Shown here: positions 50,458 to 59,280 of the stretch, piece after piece | Numbering within the stretch: position 1 is the stretch's first letter | Layout: each line of letters begins with the position of its first letter | Source: Alphaproteobacteria bacterium | GTDB taxonomy: Bacteria; Pseudomonadota; Alphaproteobacteria; Rhodobacterales; Rhodobacteraceae | Length of the DNA: 64,000 nt | Assembly: GCA_030431825.1 (NCBI GenBank) | Contig: JAUIIJ010000011.1 | Span: 40,171 to 104,170, forward strand | Direction: 5' to 3' | Program-made: the position numbers and the translations under genes | Notes under the pieces: model-generated | Databases searched by the model: none | What the model was told of the DNA's origin: nothing | Seen by the model: the letters and a program-made list of their open reading frames with translations, nothing else

Positions 50458-51768
50458 ATGCCCCAATTCCTGGACACCGGTTCGCCCGACTTTGAAGACG
50501 CGTTTGCCGCGCTGTTGTCGGCCAAACGCGAGGACAGCCCGGATGTGGACGCCGTCGTCACCGAAATCATCGGCGACGTGCGTGCGCGGGGCGATGCGGC
50601 AGTGATCGAACTCACCGCCCGGTTCGACCGGCTGGAGCTCACCCCCGACAGGCTGCGCTTTTCCGCCGGCGAAATCGAGCAGGCGGTCGCGGACGTGCCG
50701 GAAGAAGAGCGCGCGGCGCTGGCGCTCGCCGCCGAACGCATTCGCGCCTATCACGTGCGGCAGATGCCCGACGACCAGAGCTGGACCGATCCCGAGGGGG
50801 CAACCCTTGGCTGGCGCTGGTCGGCGGTGGAAGCGGCGGGTCTTTACGTGCCCGGTGGGCTGGCGTCCTATCCCTCGTCCGTGCTGATGAACGCGATCCC
50901 CGCCAAGGTTGCCGGGGTGAACCGGCTGGCGATGGCGGTGCCCACCCCGGACGGCGTGGTCAATCCGCTGGTTTTGCTGGCGGCACAGCTTGCGGGCGTC
51001 GACGAGATCTATCGTATCGGCGGCGCGCAGGCGATTGCGGCGCTTGCCTACGGGACCGACACCATATCGCCCGTGGACAAGATCACCGGGCCGGGCAACG
51101 CCTTTGTCGCGGCAGCCAAGCGCCGGGTCTTTGGCAAGGTGGGCATCGACATGATCGCCGGCCCGTCCGAAATCCTGATCATCGCCGACAAGGACAACGA
51201 GGCGGACTGGATCGCGCTCGACCTGCTCAGCCAGGCCGAGCACGACGAGAGCGCGCAATCGATCCTGATCACCGACGACGCGGATTTTGCACAGGCGGTT
51301 GCAAATGCGGTCCAGAACCGGCTGCAAACGCTGGAGCGCAAGGCCATTGCCGGGGCGAGTTGGCGCGATTTCGGCGCGATCATCACCGTGCGCGACCTGA
51401 ACGAGGCGGCCGCCCTCTCCAACCGGATCGCCCCCGAGCACCTGGAGCTCTGTGTCGCCGATCCCGATGCGCTTGCCGAACAGACGGTTCATGCCGGAGC
51501 CATCTTTCTTGGGTGCTGGACCCCCGAAGCCATCGGTGACTATGTGGGCGGCCCGAACCACGTCCTGCCGACGGCGCGGTCGGCCCGGTTTTCCTCGGGC
51601 CTGTCGGTCGCGGATTTTCTCAAGCGTACGACCCTGTCGCGCATGAGCCCCGCTGCCCTGCGCGCCATCGGCGGAGCGGCCGAAACACTGGCGACATCCG
51701 AGAGCCTTCAGGCACACGGTCTTTCCGTGACAGCACGGCTTGCTGCGCTGAACAGTCGCGAGACCTGA
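50458..51768 (+). CDS. hisD: Histidinol dehydrogenase HisD
   Basis: HisD oxidises L-histidinol to histidine in two NAD-dependent steps. It has 436 residues. Diagnostic segments: GLYVPGGLASYPSSVLMNAIPAKVAGV, GGAQAIAALAYGTDTI, the GPGNAFVAAAKRRVFG signature, and the catalytic Glu-His in IAPEHLELCV. Zinc ligands lie in the GPSEILIIAD / SQAEHDE region and the late GGPNHVLPT. AAGGAGA precedes the ATG. It is the only histidine gene in the window, as is usual for this lineage. Confidence 0.97.
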   Translation: MPQFLDTGSPDFEDAFAALLSAKREDSPDVDAVVTEIIGDVRARGDAAVIELTARFDRLELTPDRLRFSAGEIEQAVADVPEEERAALALAAERIRAYHVRQMPDDQSWTDPEGATLGWRWSAVEAAGLYVPGGLASYPSSVLMNAIPAKVAGVNRLAMAVPTPDGVVNPLVLLAAQLAGVDEIYRIGGAQAIAALAYGTDTISPVDKITGPGNAFVAAAKRRVFGKVGIDMIAGPSEILIIADKDNEADWIALDLLSQAEHDESAQSILITDDADFAQAVANAVQNRLQTLERKAIAGASWRDFGAIITVRDLNEAAALSNRIAPEHLELCVADPDALAEQTVHAGAIFLGCWTPEAIGDYVGGPNHVLPTARSARFSSGLSVADFLKRTTLSRMSPAALRAIGGAAETLATSESLQAHGLSVTARLAALNSRET

Positions 51769-51952
51769 CGCGTCACACAGACGATGCGCTTGTCACGCGC
51801 CGGCGCAGGGATGGAACATTCCGCGCAAATGGGGCAATTCGGGCACAACTCTGTCCGATCTCCGCCCCGTCCCGGCACTTCGGGACCGCCACGGATTGCG
51901 GCAATCACCTGATGCGGCTAATCCTGTCGCATTCGCAAGAGGACATGACCGG

Positions 51953-52432
51953 ATGAGTCACATTGCCCAAATAGCGCTGGATGATGCCAATCTTCCGACG
52001 CCGACGCCCGAGATCGAACAGGAACGCAAGGTCGCGATGTTCGATCTTCTCGAGGGAAACAGCTTTGCGCTCCCGAAACGCGACGACCGTCCGGTGCCCG
52101 ATGGACCCTATCACCTGAATCTGTCGATCCGGGACAAGCGGCTTGTCTTTGACGTGCGCACCGAACAGGATCATCTGGCGGCGGAATTCCATCTCTCGCT
52201 CGGTCCCTTTCGGCAGGTGGTCAAGGATTACTATACGATCTGCAAAAGCTACTACGACGCGGTCAAGAACATGCCGCCCAGCCAGATCGAGACGATCGAC
52301 ATGGCGCGACGCGGCATCCATGACGAAGGCAGCCGGGTTCTGCAGGAACGACTGGAGGGCAAGGCAGAGATCGATACCGACACCGCCCGCCGCCTGTTCA
52401 CCCTGATCTCCATCCTGCATTTCGGAGGTTAG
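51953..52432 (+). CDS. UPF0262 family protein
   Basis: A 159-residue protein matching UPF0262, an alphaproteobacterial family of unknown function: ERKVAMFDLLEGNSFAL, GPYHLNLSIRDKRLVFDVR, FRQVVKDYYTICKSYYDAV and ARRGIHDEGSRVLQERLEGK. I start at MSHIAQI (51953). It nearly touches the phosphatase gene downstream; this pairing after hisD is common in the group. Confidence 0.9.
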   Translation: MSHIAQIALDDANLPTPTPEIEQERKVAMFDLLEGNSFALPKRDDRPVPDGPYHLNLSIRDKRLVFDVRTEQDHLAAEFHLSLGPFRQVVKDYYTICKSYYDAVKNMPPSQIETIDMARRGIHDEGSRVLQERLEGKAEIDTDTARRLFTLISILHFGG

Positions 52433-52434
52433 TG

Positions 52435-52893
52435 GTGCAGCCACTGCCCCAGTCGATCCTGTTTTGCTGCGACCACAACGCGGTCCGCTCGCCGATGGCA
52501 GAGGGGATCATGAAGAAATTCTATGGCACCGATACCTATGTTCAGTCCGTGGGCGTGAACAACGACATGGAAATCGACGGGTTCGCCATTTCCGTCTGCG
52601 AAGAGATCGATGTCGAATTGTCGCGCCATCGTTCCCGCAGCTTTGACGAGATGGAGCGGCTGGGTGATGCGCTGTCCTCCTTCGATCTGGTCGTCGCCCT
52701 GTCGCCGGCCAGCCAGCGGCGCGCGCTGGAATTGACCCGTTATTTTCATCTGAAAGTAGAATACTGGCCCATCCTGGACCCCACCGGACTGGGTGAGTCC
52801 CGCGAGACCAAGCTGGCCAGCTATCGGCAAACGCGCGATCAGATCGTAGAGCACCTCAAGGATCGCTGGGGCGGTCCCGTGATCGACGCATGA
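52435..52893 (+). CDS. Low-molecular-weight protein-tyrosine phosphatase family protein
   Basis: A 152-residue protein with the LMW-PTP loop near its N-terminus (FCCDHNAVRSPMAEG, a C-x5-R-S motif) and an acidic general-acid region around WPILDPTGLGES. GGAGG at 52424-52428 sits 6 bp before the GTG at 52435, which is preferred over the GTG at 52432. It may be a phosphatase or an arsenate-reductase-like enzyme; the two cannot be told apart from sequence alone. In related genomes infA and maf usually follow, but here ispD does. Confidence 0.87.
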   Translation: MQPLPQSILFCCDHNAVRSPMAEGIMKKFYGTDTYVQSVGVNNDMEIDGFAISVCEEIDVELSRHRSRSFDEMERLGDALSSFDLVVALSPASQRRALELTRYFHLKVEYWPILDPTGLGESRETKLASYRQTRDQIVEHLKDRWGGPVIDA

Positions 52894-52921
52894 CGCACAC
52901 GGCGACCATGAGGCGCGGTTC

Positions 52922-53626
52922 ATGACCGTCGCGGTTGTCATCGTCGCCGCCGGGCGGGGCCGCAGGCTTGGCGCCGAGATACCCAAGCAATACATCCCGC
53001 TTGGCCCTGCCTGCTCGCTGCGCCGGGTCGCGGAACTGTTCCTATCGGTTGATGCGGTGCAATGGATCGTCCCGGTGATTCATCCCGACGACCAGTCGCT
53101 CTGCGCCCGGGCGTCAGACGGCTTGCACGATCCGCGCATGTTGCCTGCCGTTCATGGCGCAGAGACACGGGCGCTGTCGGTGCGCTGCGGATTGGAGGCG
53201 CTCGCCGCGCATGACCCCGAGCATGTACTGATCCACGATGCGGCCCGGCCGTTCCTGCCCCGCGCGGTGATATTCGACGTCATCGACGCCTTGCAGCATA
53301 GCACGGGCGTTTGCGCAGCACTTCCCGTCGTCGACGCCCTGTGGACCTCGCGGGATGGTGCGGCGCGGGCCGCGGTGCCGCGCGAGGGCATCTGGCGCGC
53401 CCAGACCCCGCAGGCATTTTCCTTTGCCAGCATCCTGAACGCGCATCGCAACCATGACGGCAGCGCGACCGACGACGTTGCCGTCGCGATGCAAGCGGGC
53501 CTGAACGTAACCTTCGTCAAGGGCAGCGAACGGAACTACAAGATCACCACGGCGGACGACCTGGAACGTGCGACCCGCGATGCAGAGGCACAGGATGCCG
53601 CAGACGTCCGAGCGCATCGACGCTAG
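52922..53626 (+). CDS. ispD: 2-C-methyl-D-erythritol 4-phosphate cytidylyltransferase IspD
   Basis: IspD transfers CMP to MEP in the non-mevalonate isoprenoid pathway. It has 234 residues. The nucleotide-binding loop AAGRGRRLGAEIPKQY is at residues 9-24. HDAARPFL and the ALPVVDAL / TPQAF segments follow, then TDDVAVAMQAG and SERNYKITTADDL. In this family ispD is often fused to or followed by ispF; here neither is present, and the stop overlaps the stop of the convergent next gene (CTAG). ispF must be elsewhere if the pathway is complete. Confidence 0.93.
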   Translation: MTVAVVIVAAGRGRRLGAEIPKQYIPLGPACSLRRVAELFLSVDAVQWIVPVIHPDDQSLCARASDGLHDPRMLPAVHGAETRALSVRCGLEALAAHDPEHVLIHDAARPFLPRAVIFDVIDALQHSTGVCAALPVVDALWTSRDGAARAAVPREGIWRAQTPQAFSFASILNAHRNHDGSATDDVAVAMQAGLNVTFVKGSERNYKITTADDLERATRDAEAQDAADVRAHRR

Positions 53627-55260
53627 TTCTCCGCCGCCTCGCGCAGGATAACGAGAACCGGCGCCCCATCCTCCGTTTCCCGGTTCAACCGGTAACTGAT
53701 CCCCGGCCCCTGCACTGGCTGGCCTGAGGCATCATAGTCTTCCTGCCCGCCAACGGTTGTGCGGGTCCATCCTGTCAACGCCCCATCCGGCGCATAGCTG
53801 AAGCGATCACGCCACGGCGCGGACCAGTGCAGGCGCGGGTCGTAATATGCGCCACGTCCCCGGGCGTCATAATCCACGCTGACGAGCCGGGCCCCGGCAC
53901 CCGGCACGGTTTCATAGACGCGGTTCTGGTGGGTCGGAAAACTGATCGAAATGAGGGCCGGGGCGCTGTCCGAATACCCGTTCCATGCAAACACGGCGAT
54001 ATCGACACGCGATGTCTCGAGCCCCTGCTCCGCTTGCGGGTCACGCGGCGGCAACACGAACGGGTCATGCCAGTTCAACGTGATGCGCGCCGACCGGCCA
54101 CCCTGCCCCTGCGGCTCAATACGCACCTTTGCCGGATCGCCGCGCAGCAGCACCCAGTCGAATGTCAACGCATTTCCATTCGGATCGACCGTGGAATCCG
54201 CGCTCACGGTCATCTGGCGTTGCCATTCCGGACCCCGCCAGATCCGCGCCACCGCCGACGGCGTCGTGAACAGATGTTCGTCCAACCCCGCCAGCCCCGC
54301 ACTCTGCCCGAAATCTTCAGCCACGACCCGGAGCCGGACCTGCGGCGGTACTTCTTCGGGCCGCATCGCCGCTGCCTGCCCGATCATCCGCCCGGGGCGA
54401 AGCCGCTCGCCGGCGAACACCGTCGGATGCGCGATCGCAGACAGGTACTCTTCCCGTGTTCCAACCCCTTGCAGATTGCGGCGCATGATCATCTGCACGG
54501 TCGGCGCAATCAATCCCTGCGCCATCAGGGTGGCCCGCGTGTCGGCGGGGAACGCCGCCAGCGTCATCGCAACCGCATCCATGAAGGGATAGTCCGAACC
54601 CGACGACCCCTGACTCACAATGGTATAAGGCCAGTTTGCCGGGTACAGGTCGACCGCGTCGTGATCGCGATGCTCGGGGTACATGTAGATGCTGTTGGAT
54701 ATGTATTCGCGATAGGCCCGGGCAGCGCCGCCGGGTGCCGTCATCGCATGCCGCACCAGACTTCGCGCGTCGGCGCCAGAGGTCATCGCGGTCGACGAAT
54801 TCCCGAAAACCAGCCCCGGAATGAGAACCGGTCCGGCAAGCCCGTAATCGACACCCGCCGCGACCAGATCAGGCGCATATCGCAGAAATGTCAGGTTGGG
54901 AAACCGCGAAGCACCCAGCGTCGAGTGATCACGGTCGCGGTTGTCGTAAAGGATCCGGTCGAAACCCTGCGACACGCCCCTCGCGACGAGACCTCTTAAT
55001 TGTCGTGCAAGGTCACTCTCATCGGCGCGTTCGATTGCCGGTAACGCCGGGTCGGCCGCAAGACCTTCGAGCTCGCGCGCGATCATCGGACCGGTGCCAA
55101 GCCTCGTCAGATCGCCGAGCGTCAATGTCAGTTCCCCCGCGCTCGGCGCGGACCCCGCACAGCCGATTGCCACCGCAGCAGCCTGAAAAACGCGGCGGAT
55201 GTCCCTGCGCGACAGGTCCGCGAAAACGCACGACACGCCCTCATACCTCCATTCACTCAT
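53623..55260 (-). CDS. Exported protein of unknown function, 545 residues
   Basis: A large protein whose N-terminus carries SRRDIRRVFQAAAVAIGCAGSAPSAG, which looks like a signal sequence (twin-arginine-like, with a cysteine in a lipobox-like place). ATG 55260 and GTG 55236 are both possible starts. The middle has many small, polar segments (GNSSTAMTSGADARSLVRHAM, NSIYMYPEHRDHD). The C-terminal half contains a PKD/Ig-like stretch (VSADSTVDPNGNALTFDWVLLRGDP) suggesting a beta-sandwich domain. No catalytic motif is recognised. It is convergent with ispD and divergent from the rhomboid gene. Confidence 0.75.
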   Translation of the reverse strand: MSEWRYEGVSCVFADLSRRDIRRVFQAAAVAIGCAGSAPSAGELTLTLGDLTRLGTGPMIARELEGLAADPALPAIERADESDLARQLRGLVARGVSQGFDRILYDNRDRDHSTLGASRFPNLTFLRYAPDLVAAGVDYGLAGPVLIPGLVFGNSSTAMTSGADARSLVRHAMTAPGGAARAYREYISNSIYMYPEHRDHDAVDLYPANWPYTIVSQGSSGSDYPFMDAVAMTLAAFPADTRATLMAQGLIAPTVQMIMRRNLQGVGTREEYLSAIAHPTVFAGERLRPGRMIGQAAAMRPEEVPPQVRLRVVAEDFGQSAGLAGLDEHLFTTPSAVARIWRGPEWQRQMTVSADSTVDPNGNALTFDWVLLRGDPAKVRIEPQGQGGRSARITLNWHDPFVLPPRDPQAEQGLETSRVDIAVFAWNGYSDSAPALISISFPTHQNRVYETVPGAGARLVSVDYDARGRGAYYDPRLHWSAPWRDRFSYAPDGALTGWTRTTVGGQEDYDASGQPVQGPGISYRLNRETEDGAPVLVILREAAEN

Positions 55261-55373
55261 CACGACAGCACTCTGCCGCGCAATTCCGGCAAGGTGAAGC
55301 ATCTTTGGCTGTGCAGAGACGATTGAACGCACAGCCTCTTGTCGTTCCGGCGACGGCGCGGCACAAACAGGCA

Positions 55374-56057
55374 ATGAACGGGCAGGAAGAGACCGCGATT
55401 CGATCCCGCCGCCAGCCCGAACGGCAATGGCGGCCTACGCCCGTCGTCATAGTGATCCTGGTAATCTGCTGCGGCATCGAACTTTTGCTGCAAGCCAGTG
55501 ACCTGGGGCTGATCGGAAACACGCGGCTGCGCGTCTTTGCCTATGAAAACGGGGCGTTCTGGGTGGGCCTGCTCGACAACTGGCGACCCAACTACCCCCT
55601 GCAACCCTGGCTGATGTTTCTCAGCTATCAGGTGCTGCATACCGGGCTCTCTCATCTGGCGGGAAACATGTTCGTGCTCCTGATCGTCGGCCCGATCGTG
55701 GTACGTCGCGTCGGTTCGGCGTGGTTTGCCGCGATCTATGTCCTGTCGGGAATAGGCGGTGCGCTTGGCTTTGCTCTTCTGAGCGACAGCGCACAACCCA
55801 TGGTTGGCGCATCCGGTGCGCTCTTCGGGTTGGTCGGCGCTTGGAAATGGCAGGACTGGTTCTTCAATATGCAGAACGGACTGGGCCGCAAATCGCTGGT
55901 CACCGACATCATTGGGCTGATTTTCCTTAATATTCTCCTATGGGTTGTGCAGAGTGGCCAGGTTGCATGGGAGACTCACCTCGGTGGGTTCCTGACGGGA
56001 TGGCTCGCCGCAACACTGGTGATTCCCCGTCAGGACGAACCCGAAAGCCAAAAGTAG
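55374..56057 (+). CDS. Rhomboid-family intramembrane serine protease
   Basis: A 227-residue membrane protein with about six helices. The rhomboid active site is visible: HxxxN in SHLAGNMFVLL, the nucleophile serine in GASGALFGLVG, and the histidine in ETHLGGFLTGW of the last helix. The substrate is unknown; bacterial rhomboids cleave membrane proteins near the outer face. I start at MNGQEET (55374); earlier in-frame codons overlap the divergent gene. It is followed by a 209-bp gap before the VPLPA-CTERM gene. Confidence 0.92.
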   Translation: MNGQEETAIRSRRQPERQWRPTPVVIVILVICCGIELLLQASDLGLIGNTRLRVFAYENGAFWVGLLDNWRPNYPLQPWLMFLSYQVLHTGLSHLAGNMFVLLIVGPIVVRRVGSAWFAAIYVLSGIGGALGFALLSDSAQPMVGASGALFGLVGAWKWQDWFFNMQNGLGRKSLVTDIIGLIFLNILLWVVQSGQVAWETHLGGFLTGWLAATLVIPRQDEPESQK

Positions 56058-56266
56058 CCGAATGAACATCCCAAGAAGTGAAACAATACGCCAAGTTGGG
56101 CGGCATGGTTTCCGCTTTCAACACGATACCCCTATTTCTTTACCAAAAGGCCGGTTTGCCATTCCGTAAGTGGCCGAGACGCACTATGTATACGTCAGTA
56201 ACCAATTCGGCGCCGTGAGAATGCATGGCGTCATGATTGACCAAGTTAGTAAATGGTAGGATTGCA

Positions 56267-56944
56267 ATGTTTAATAGTTTGAAAGCGGCAGGTTTGGCCG
56301 CAGCTCTGATCTCGTTACCTGCGCTGGCATCTGCCGCCACCATACGAGTATATGATATCGCATCAAAGCCCAAGGTTCTTCTGGAGCGCGTGCTCGACAC
56401 CGGCGACATGACACAGGCACGGTCTTCTGGCAGCGCCGCAAACATGTCCTGGGACATTACCGTCACGCCACAGGACATCGCCGGGCAATCGCGCCTGAAT
56501 ACCATCGCCGTCACCACGAGCGGCGTGGGTGCAATCATGATCCTGGTATCCGAGAACGATTTTGGCGCGGGTGCAAATGCAACCACATCGTCAAGCGTAC
56601 AACTCGATGTCGCGGCAACGACGGTCGGCAGATCGCTTCGGGTTATGGGTTATGTTGACGATCAGAACCGGCTGTTCTCGCGTAACACCGCGATCGACTC
56701 GCGCGGCGTCCTGCTCAACAGCTCGGTGCAAGGCCGCCAGAGCGGACAGAATACGCTCTTCGAGACGCTGACTGACCCGTTCTCGATGACGACGGCATTC
56801 ATGATCCGTCACGATGAACAGACCGATATGACCTCTTTTGACGCCACACAGGTGACCGCCGTTCCGGTGCCTGCTGCCGGGGTGCTGTTGTTGACCGCCC
56901 TGGGTGGACTGGGTGTGATGCGCCGCCGCCGCAAAGCATCCTGA
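56267..56944 (+). CDS. VPLPA-CTERM sorting-domain surface protein
   Basis: A 225-residue exported protein. The signal peptide covers residues 1-23 (LPALASA). After a beta-rich Ser/Thr/Ala body, the C-terminus reads AVPVPAAGVLLLTALGGLGVMRRRRKAS: a VPxPA motif, a hydrophobic helix and an arginine cluster. This is the VPLPA-CTERM sorting signal processed by exosortase systems in Rhodobacteraceae. TAGGA lies 6 bp before the ATG. The body has no named domain. A terminator follows at 57079. Confidence 0.88.
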   Translation: MFNSLKAAGLAAALISLPALASAATIRVYDIASKPKVLLERVLDTGDMTQARSSGSAANMSWDITVTPQDIAGQSRLNTIAVTTSGVGAIMILVSENDFGAGANATTSSSVQLDVAATTVGRSLRVMGYVDDQNRLFSRNTAIDSRGVLLNSSVQGRQSGQNTLFETLTDPFSMTTAFMIRHDEQTDMTSFDATQVTAVPVPAAGVLLLTALGGLGVMRRRRKAS

Positions 56945-57078
56945 GAGACGGTACGTCAGAGCTTTTCGCAATTGACGTAAACCATAATCAGGTCTCACCT
57001 GACGCTTTGTAAGCTGATACTTCAGACAGCATCACGTGACACAGGTTTGTCCCGAAACGCTTATGAAGAAGAAACAAG

Positions 57079-57100
57079 CGGGGCCGGAGAGGCCCCGTTT
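57079..57100 (+). terminator. Intrinsic terminator after the VPLPA-CTERM gene
   Basis: CGGGGCC (57079-57085), GGAGA loop, GGCCCCG (57091-57097), then TTT. A perfect 7-bp GC stem, 135 bp after the stop codon, with no other gene between. Confidence 0.7.
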
Positions 57101-57213
57101 CTATGAATGGCCCACCGCGGCCATGTTGACGATGCTCCCCTCACGCCAGTATCTAGCCGCTCGCAAACCACGCGCTTTGCGTCGTGCCCGAGCACGGCGC
57201 GTTTTACATTTAG

Positions 57214-57470
57214 TCTGAGGCATATCCGCGTCTGCTGAAGGCCACGGGGGCCTGTCCACCGGAGGATGTCGGCGGCGCCTTAGGCTCCTACGAGGAGTTC
57301 CTCGAAGCCCTCTCAGCGATCCCGATCAAGAGCAGCACGAGGACATGGTCGACTGGTCGGGCGGGGACTTCGACGCTGAGGAGGCCGGGGCCGACAACAT
57401 CATCGAACGCTTCGAGTGGCTTGGGGAAAAATGGGCCCCGCGGCCTCGCAAACCAAAGACTACGATCTGA
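57214..57470 (+). pseudogene. pRiA4b ORF-3-like protein, frameshifted C-terminal fragment
   Basis: The first frame reads YPRLLKATGACPPEDVGG and SYEEFLEALSAIP. After loss of one base near 57322 the sequence continues in another frame as QEQHEDMVDWSGGDFDAEEA to the stop at 57470. ACPPEDVGG and GGDFD are hallmarks of the plasmid pRiA4b ORF-3 family (PF07929), often carried with transposons. The N-terminal half is missing and the frame is broken, so this is a remnant. Confidence 0.75.
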
Positions 57471-57479
57471 GAGACGCCA

Positions 57480-57740
57480 GCGACCGCAGCCGACGCCGGA
57501 CGGTTACGATACTTCTTAACAGTATTCCGAGACAAACCCGTGCGGCGGGCGATCTCGCGTATCGGCATTTTATCACGCAATGCCCAGCGTCTGATAACAC
57601 TTGAAAATCCCATGCTGATCACTCCGAATCTCCCCGAACAAAAGCGTCGGGGAAGTGTATTCAGATGGGTCAATGCTCAGTGACGATTTAGGAGGATACC
57701 GGGTCAGCTCTAAGTGATATTCAACACAGGTAGCGTCCAG
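57480..57740 (-). mobile_element. IS21-family element remnant (left end with the start of istA)
   Basis: On the minus strand an ATG at 57613 opens a frame SSVIRRWALRDKMPIREIARRTGLSRNTVKKY, which looks like the N-terminal helix-turn-helix of IS21-family IstA. The frame departs from the family after about residue 35 and the rest of istA and istB are absent. Upstream (57650-57720) two similar blocks, GAGCATTGACCC and GAGCTGACCCGG, recall the multiple terminal repeats of IS21 ends. The fragment abuts the pRiA4b-like remnant. Confidence 0.65.
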
Positions 57741-57863
57741 TGATGCCGGTCTGTCGCGAAATGCCATGGCACTGACTGAAATCTAAGATTTCACCGCAGG
57801 GGTCGATCCGTCTTGTTTCAGATATTTCGACAGGCACTTTCACGGGCGCAGGGGCGACCGGGG

Positions 57864-58721
57864 TCAGGCATGTGCCTCTACGCCAAAGCCGCGCTCGCAG
57901 AAAAACACGCCATCGTCGATTACCGCCTGCACAACAGACGCGGTCACGATCTTGCCGACCTCATCCGTCCAGCAATAGAGCAGGGCGAAATCGCAAAGCT
58001 GATTGACGAGTCTGGGAACACCGCCCGTCACGCCGTGTATCAGCGTGCAGGCGCCCGTGCTGAACACGTCGGCGTCGGCTCCTGCCACGGTCATCCTGTG
58101 CCTGATATACGCCTGGGTTGCGTCTGCATTCATGCGGTTGAGGTGAAAGCTGGAGGAAATCCGCTGCGCCAGCTGACTCATGCTCGGATGGCGCACCATG
58201 TCCCGCAACTCGGGTTGCCCCACGAGGATCAACTGAACCAGTTCATCCTTGTTCGAGTTGATATTGATCAGCATCCGCAGCTCTTCCAGACCTTCGCGCG
58301 AAACGTTCTGCGCCTCGTCAAAAACCAGAACGACCCGCCTGCCCTGCGCATACTCGGCGATCAGGAAATCCTGCAGCGCCTGGAAATGCTGCACATAGCT
58401 TCCCTGCGCGTCAAACGGAATGTCGAGCGCGTTCAACACCCACTGCAAGAGTTCGCCGCGACTCCCCTGGGCATTGGAGACGAGCCCGACGGTCACATCA
58501 TCCCCCATCTGTCCGAGCAGGTTCTGGAGCAATGTCGTTTTTCCTGCCCCGACCTCTCCGGTCAGCATGGTAATCGGCGCGTGCGAGAGAACGCCAAATT
58601 CCAGCACGGAATAGGCACGCCGGTGCTGCGGCGACCAGAATATGAACTCCGGGTCCGGAACAAGCGTGAAAGGCCGCTCGTTCAGACCGAAATATCCGAG
58701 ATAGAAGGAGGGTTGCGTCAT
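57864..58721 (-). CDS. Exosortase-associated ExeA-like AAA ATPase
   Basis: A 285-residue ATPase resembling the XrtA/PEP-CTERM-system-associated protein. The N-terminus is YLGYFGLNERPFTLVPDPEFIFWSPQHRRAYSVLEFG. Walker A is GEVGAGKTTLLQ, Walker B VVLVFDEAQN, and sensor regions LVGQPELRDMVRHP and GGVPRLVNQLCDFAL follow. ExeA-type proteins of this kind lie in exosortase-linked exopolysaccharide clusters and probably help assemble export machinery; the C-terminal peptidoglycan-binding domain of true ExeA is absent. It is divergent from the sugar transferase across a 559-bp gap. Confidence 0.88.
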   Translation of the reverse strand: MTQPSFYLGYFGLNERPFTLVPDPEFIFWSPQHRRAYSVLEFGVLSHAPITMLTGEVGAGKTTLLQNLLGQMGDDVTVGLVSNAQGSRGELLQWVLNALDIPFDAQGSYVQHFQALQDFLIAEYAQGRRVVLVFDEAQNVSREGLEELRMLININSNKDELVQLILVGQPELRDMVRHPSMSQLAQRISSSFHLNRMNADATQAYIRHRMTVAGADADVFSTGACTLIHGVTGGVPRLVNQLCDFALLYCWTDEVGKIVTASVVQAVIDDGVFFCERGFGVEAHA

Positions 58722-59280
58722 ACTGAAATTGGCACCTGGAACCGGTTGTTACTCATACTCTACAGTCGGACTTGCTTGGGACCGGTTAACATCACTCACT
58801 TGGGTCATTTCCTTCGTCAAGCAAGATCCCCGTTTACGGATTCGACGTTCACGACCACCCGAACGCAACAAACGAACGCATGCCGCATCGAATAGGCCAC
58901 CGATGTCCGACTCAGCGTTTGTTTCCCGCTTGGGTACGGACACCATGATGGTCAACTGGATCGAAACAATGGTGGGTATGTGCAGAAATTGTGGCGGGAT
59001 TGGATTACGTTACGTCCACTTGACCGCGGGCGGAAACATCAGAGCCGCGTCTTTCCGGGTACGCCGGTCAGACCTCATATATTTTTCACGCTTCGAAAAA
59101 ACAGCTTTATTCCAATTTATCAAATGTTTATGTAAAAATTACAACTTACGGTAGTCAAGAAAACAGTTGTTTGTGTGCAAATTTTCGCTAAGTTGTATGT
59201 CATTGCTTGTGTAGCTGTAGCGGTCGTTTTGGACCGATTCGTGTAACCAATGATCTTGTTAAAATTTGAGTGAGTAAAAG
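58722..59280. promoter_or_regulatory. Divergent upstream region between the ATPase and the sugar transferase
   Basis: Over 550 bases without a convincing gene. One frame of about 140 codons (58729-59154) has no ribosome-binding site and no recognisable protein features, so I leave it out. The right half (about 59080-59280) is very AT-rich compared with the window and is probably where the transferase promoter lies. I see no clear operator dyad. Confidence 0.45.

Noticed and set aside
57036..57218. A 60-codon frame overlapping the terminator after the VPLPA-CTERM gene
   Set aside because: It runs straight through a strong terminator hairpin and ends in basic low-complexity sequence; no homology features.
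58729..59154. A 141-codon frame between the ATPase and the sugar transferase
   Set aside because: No ribosome-binding site, no recognisable domain, and it begins on the divergent promoter side; composition looks intergenic.
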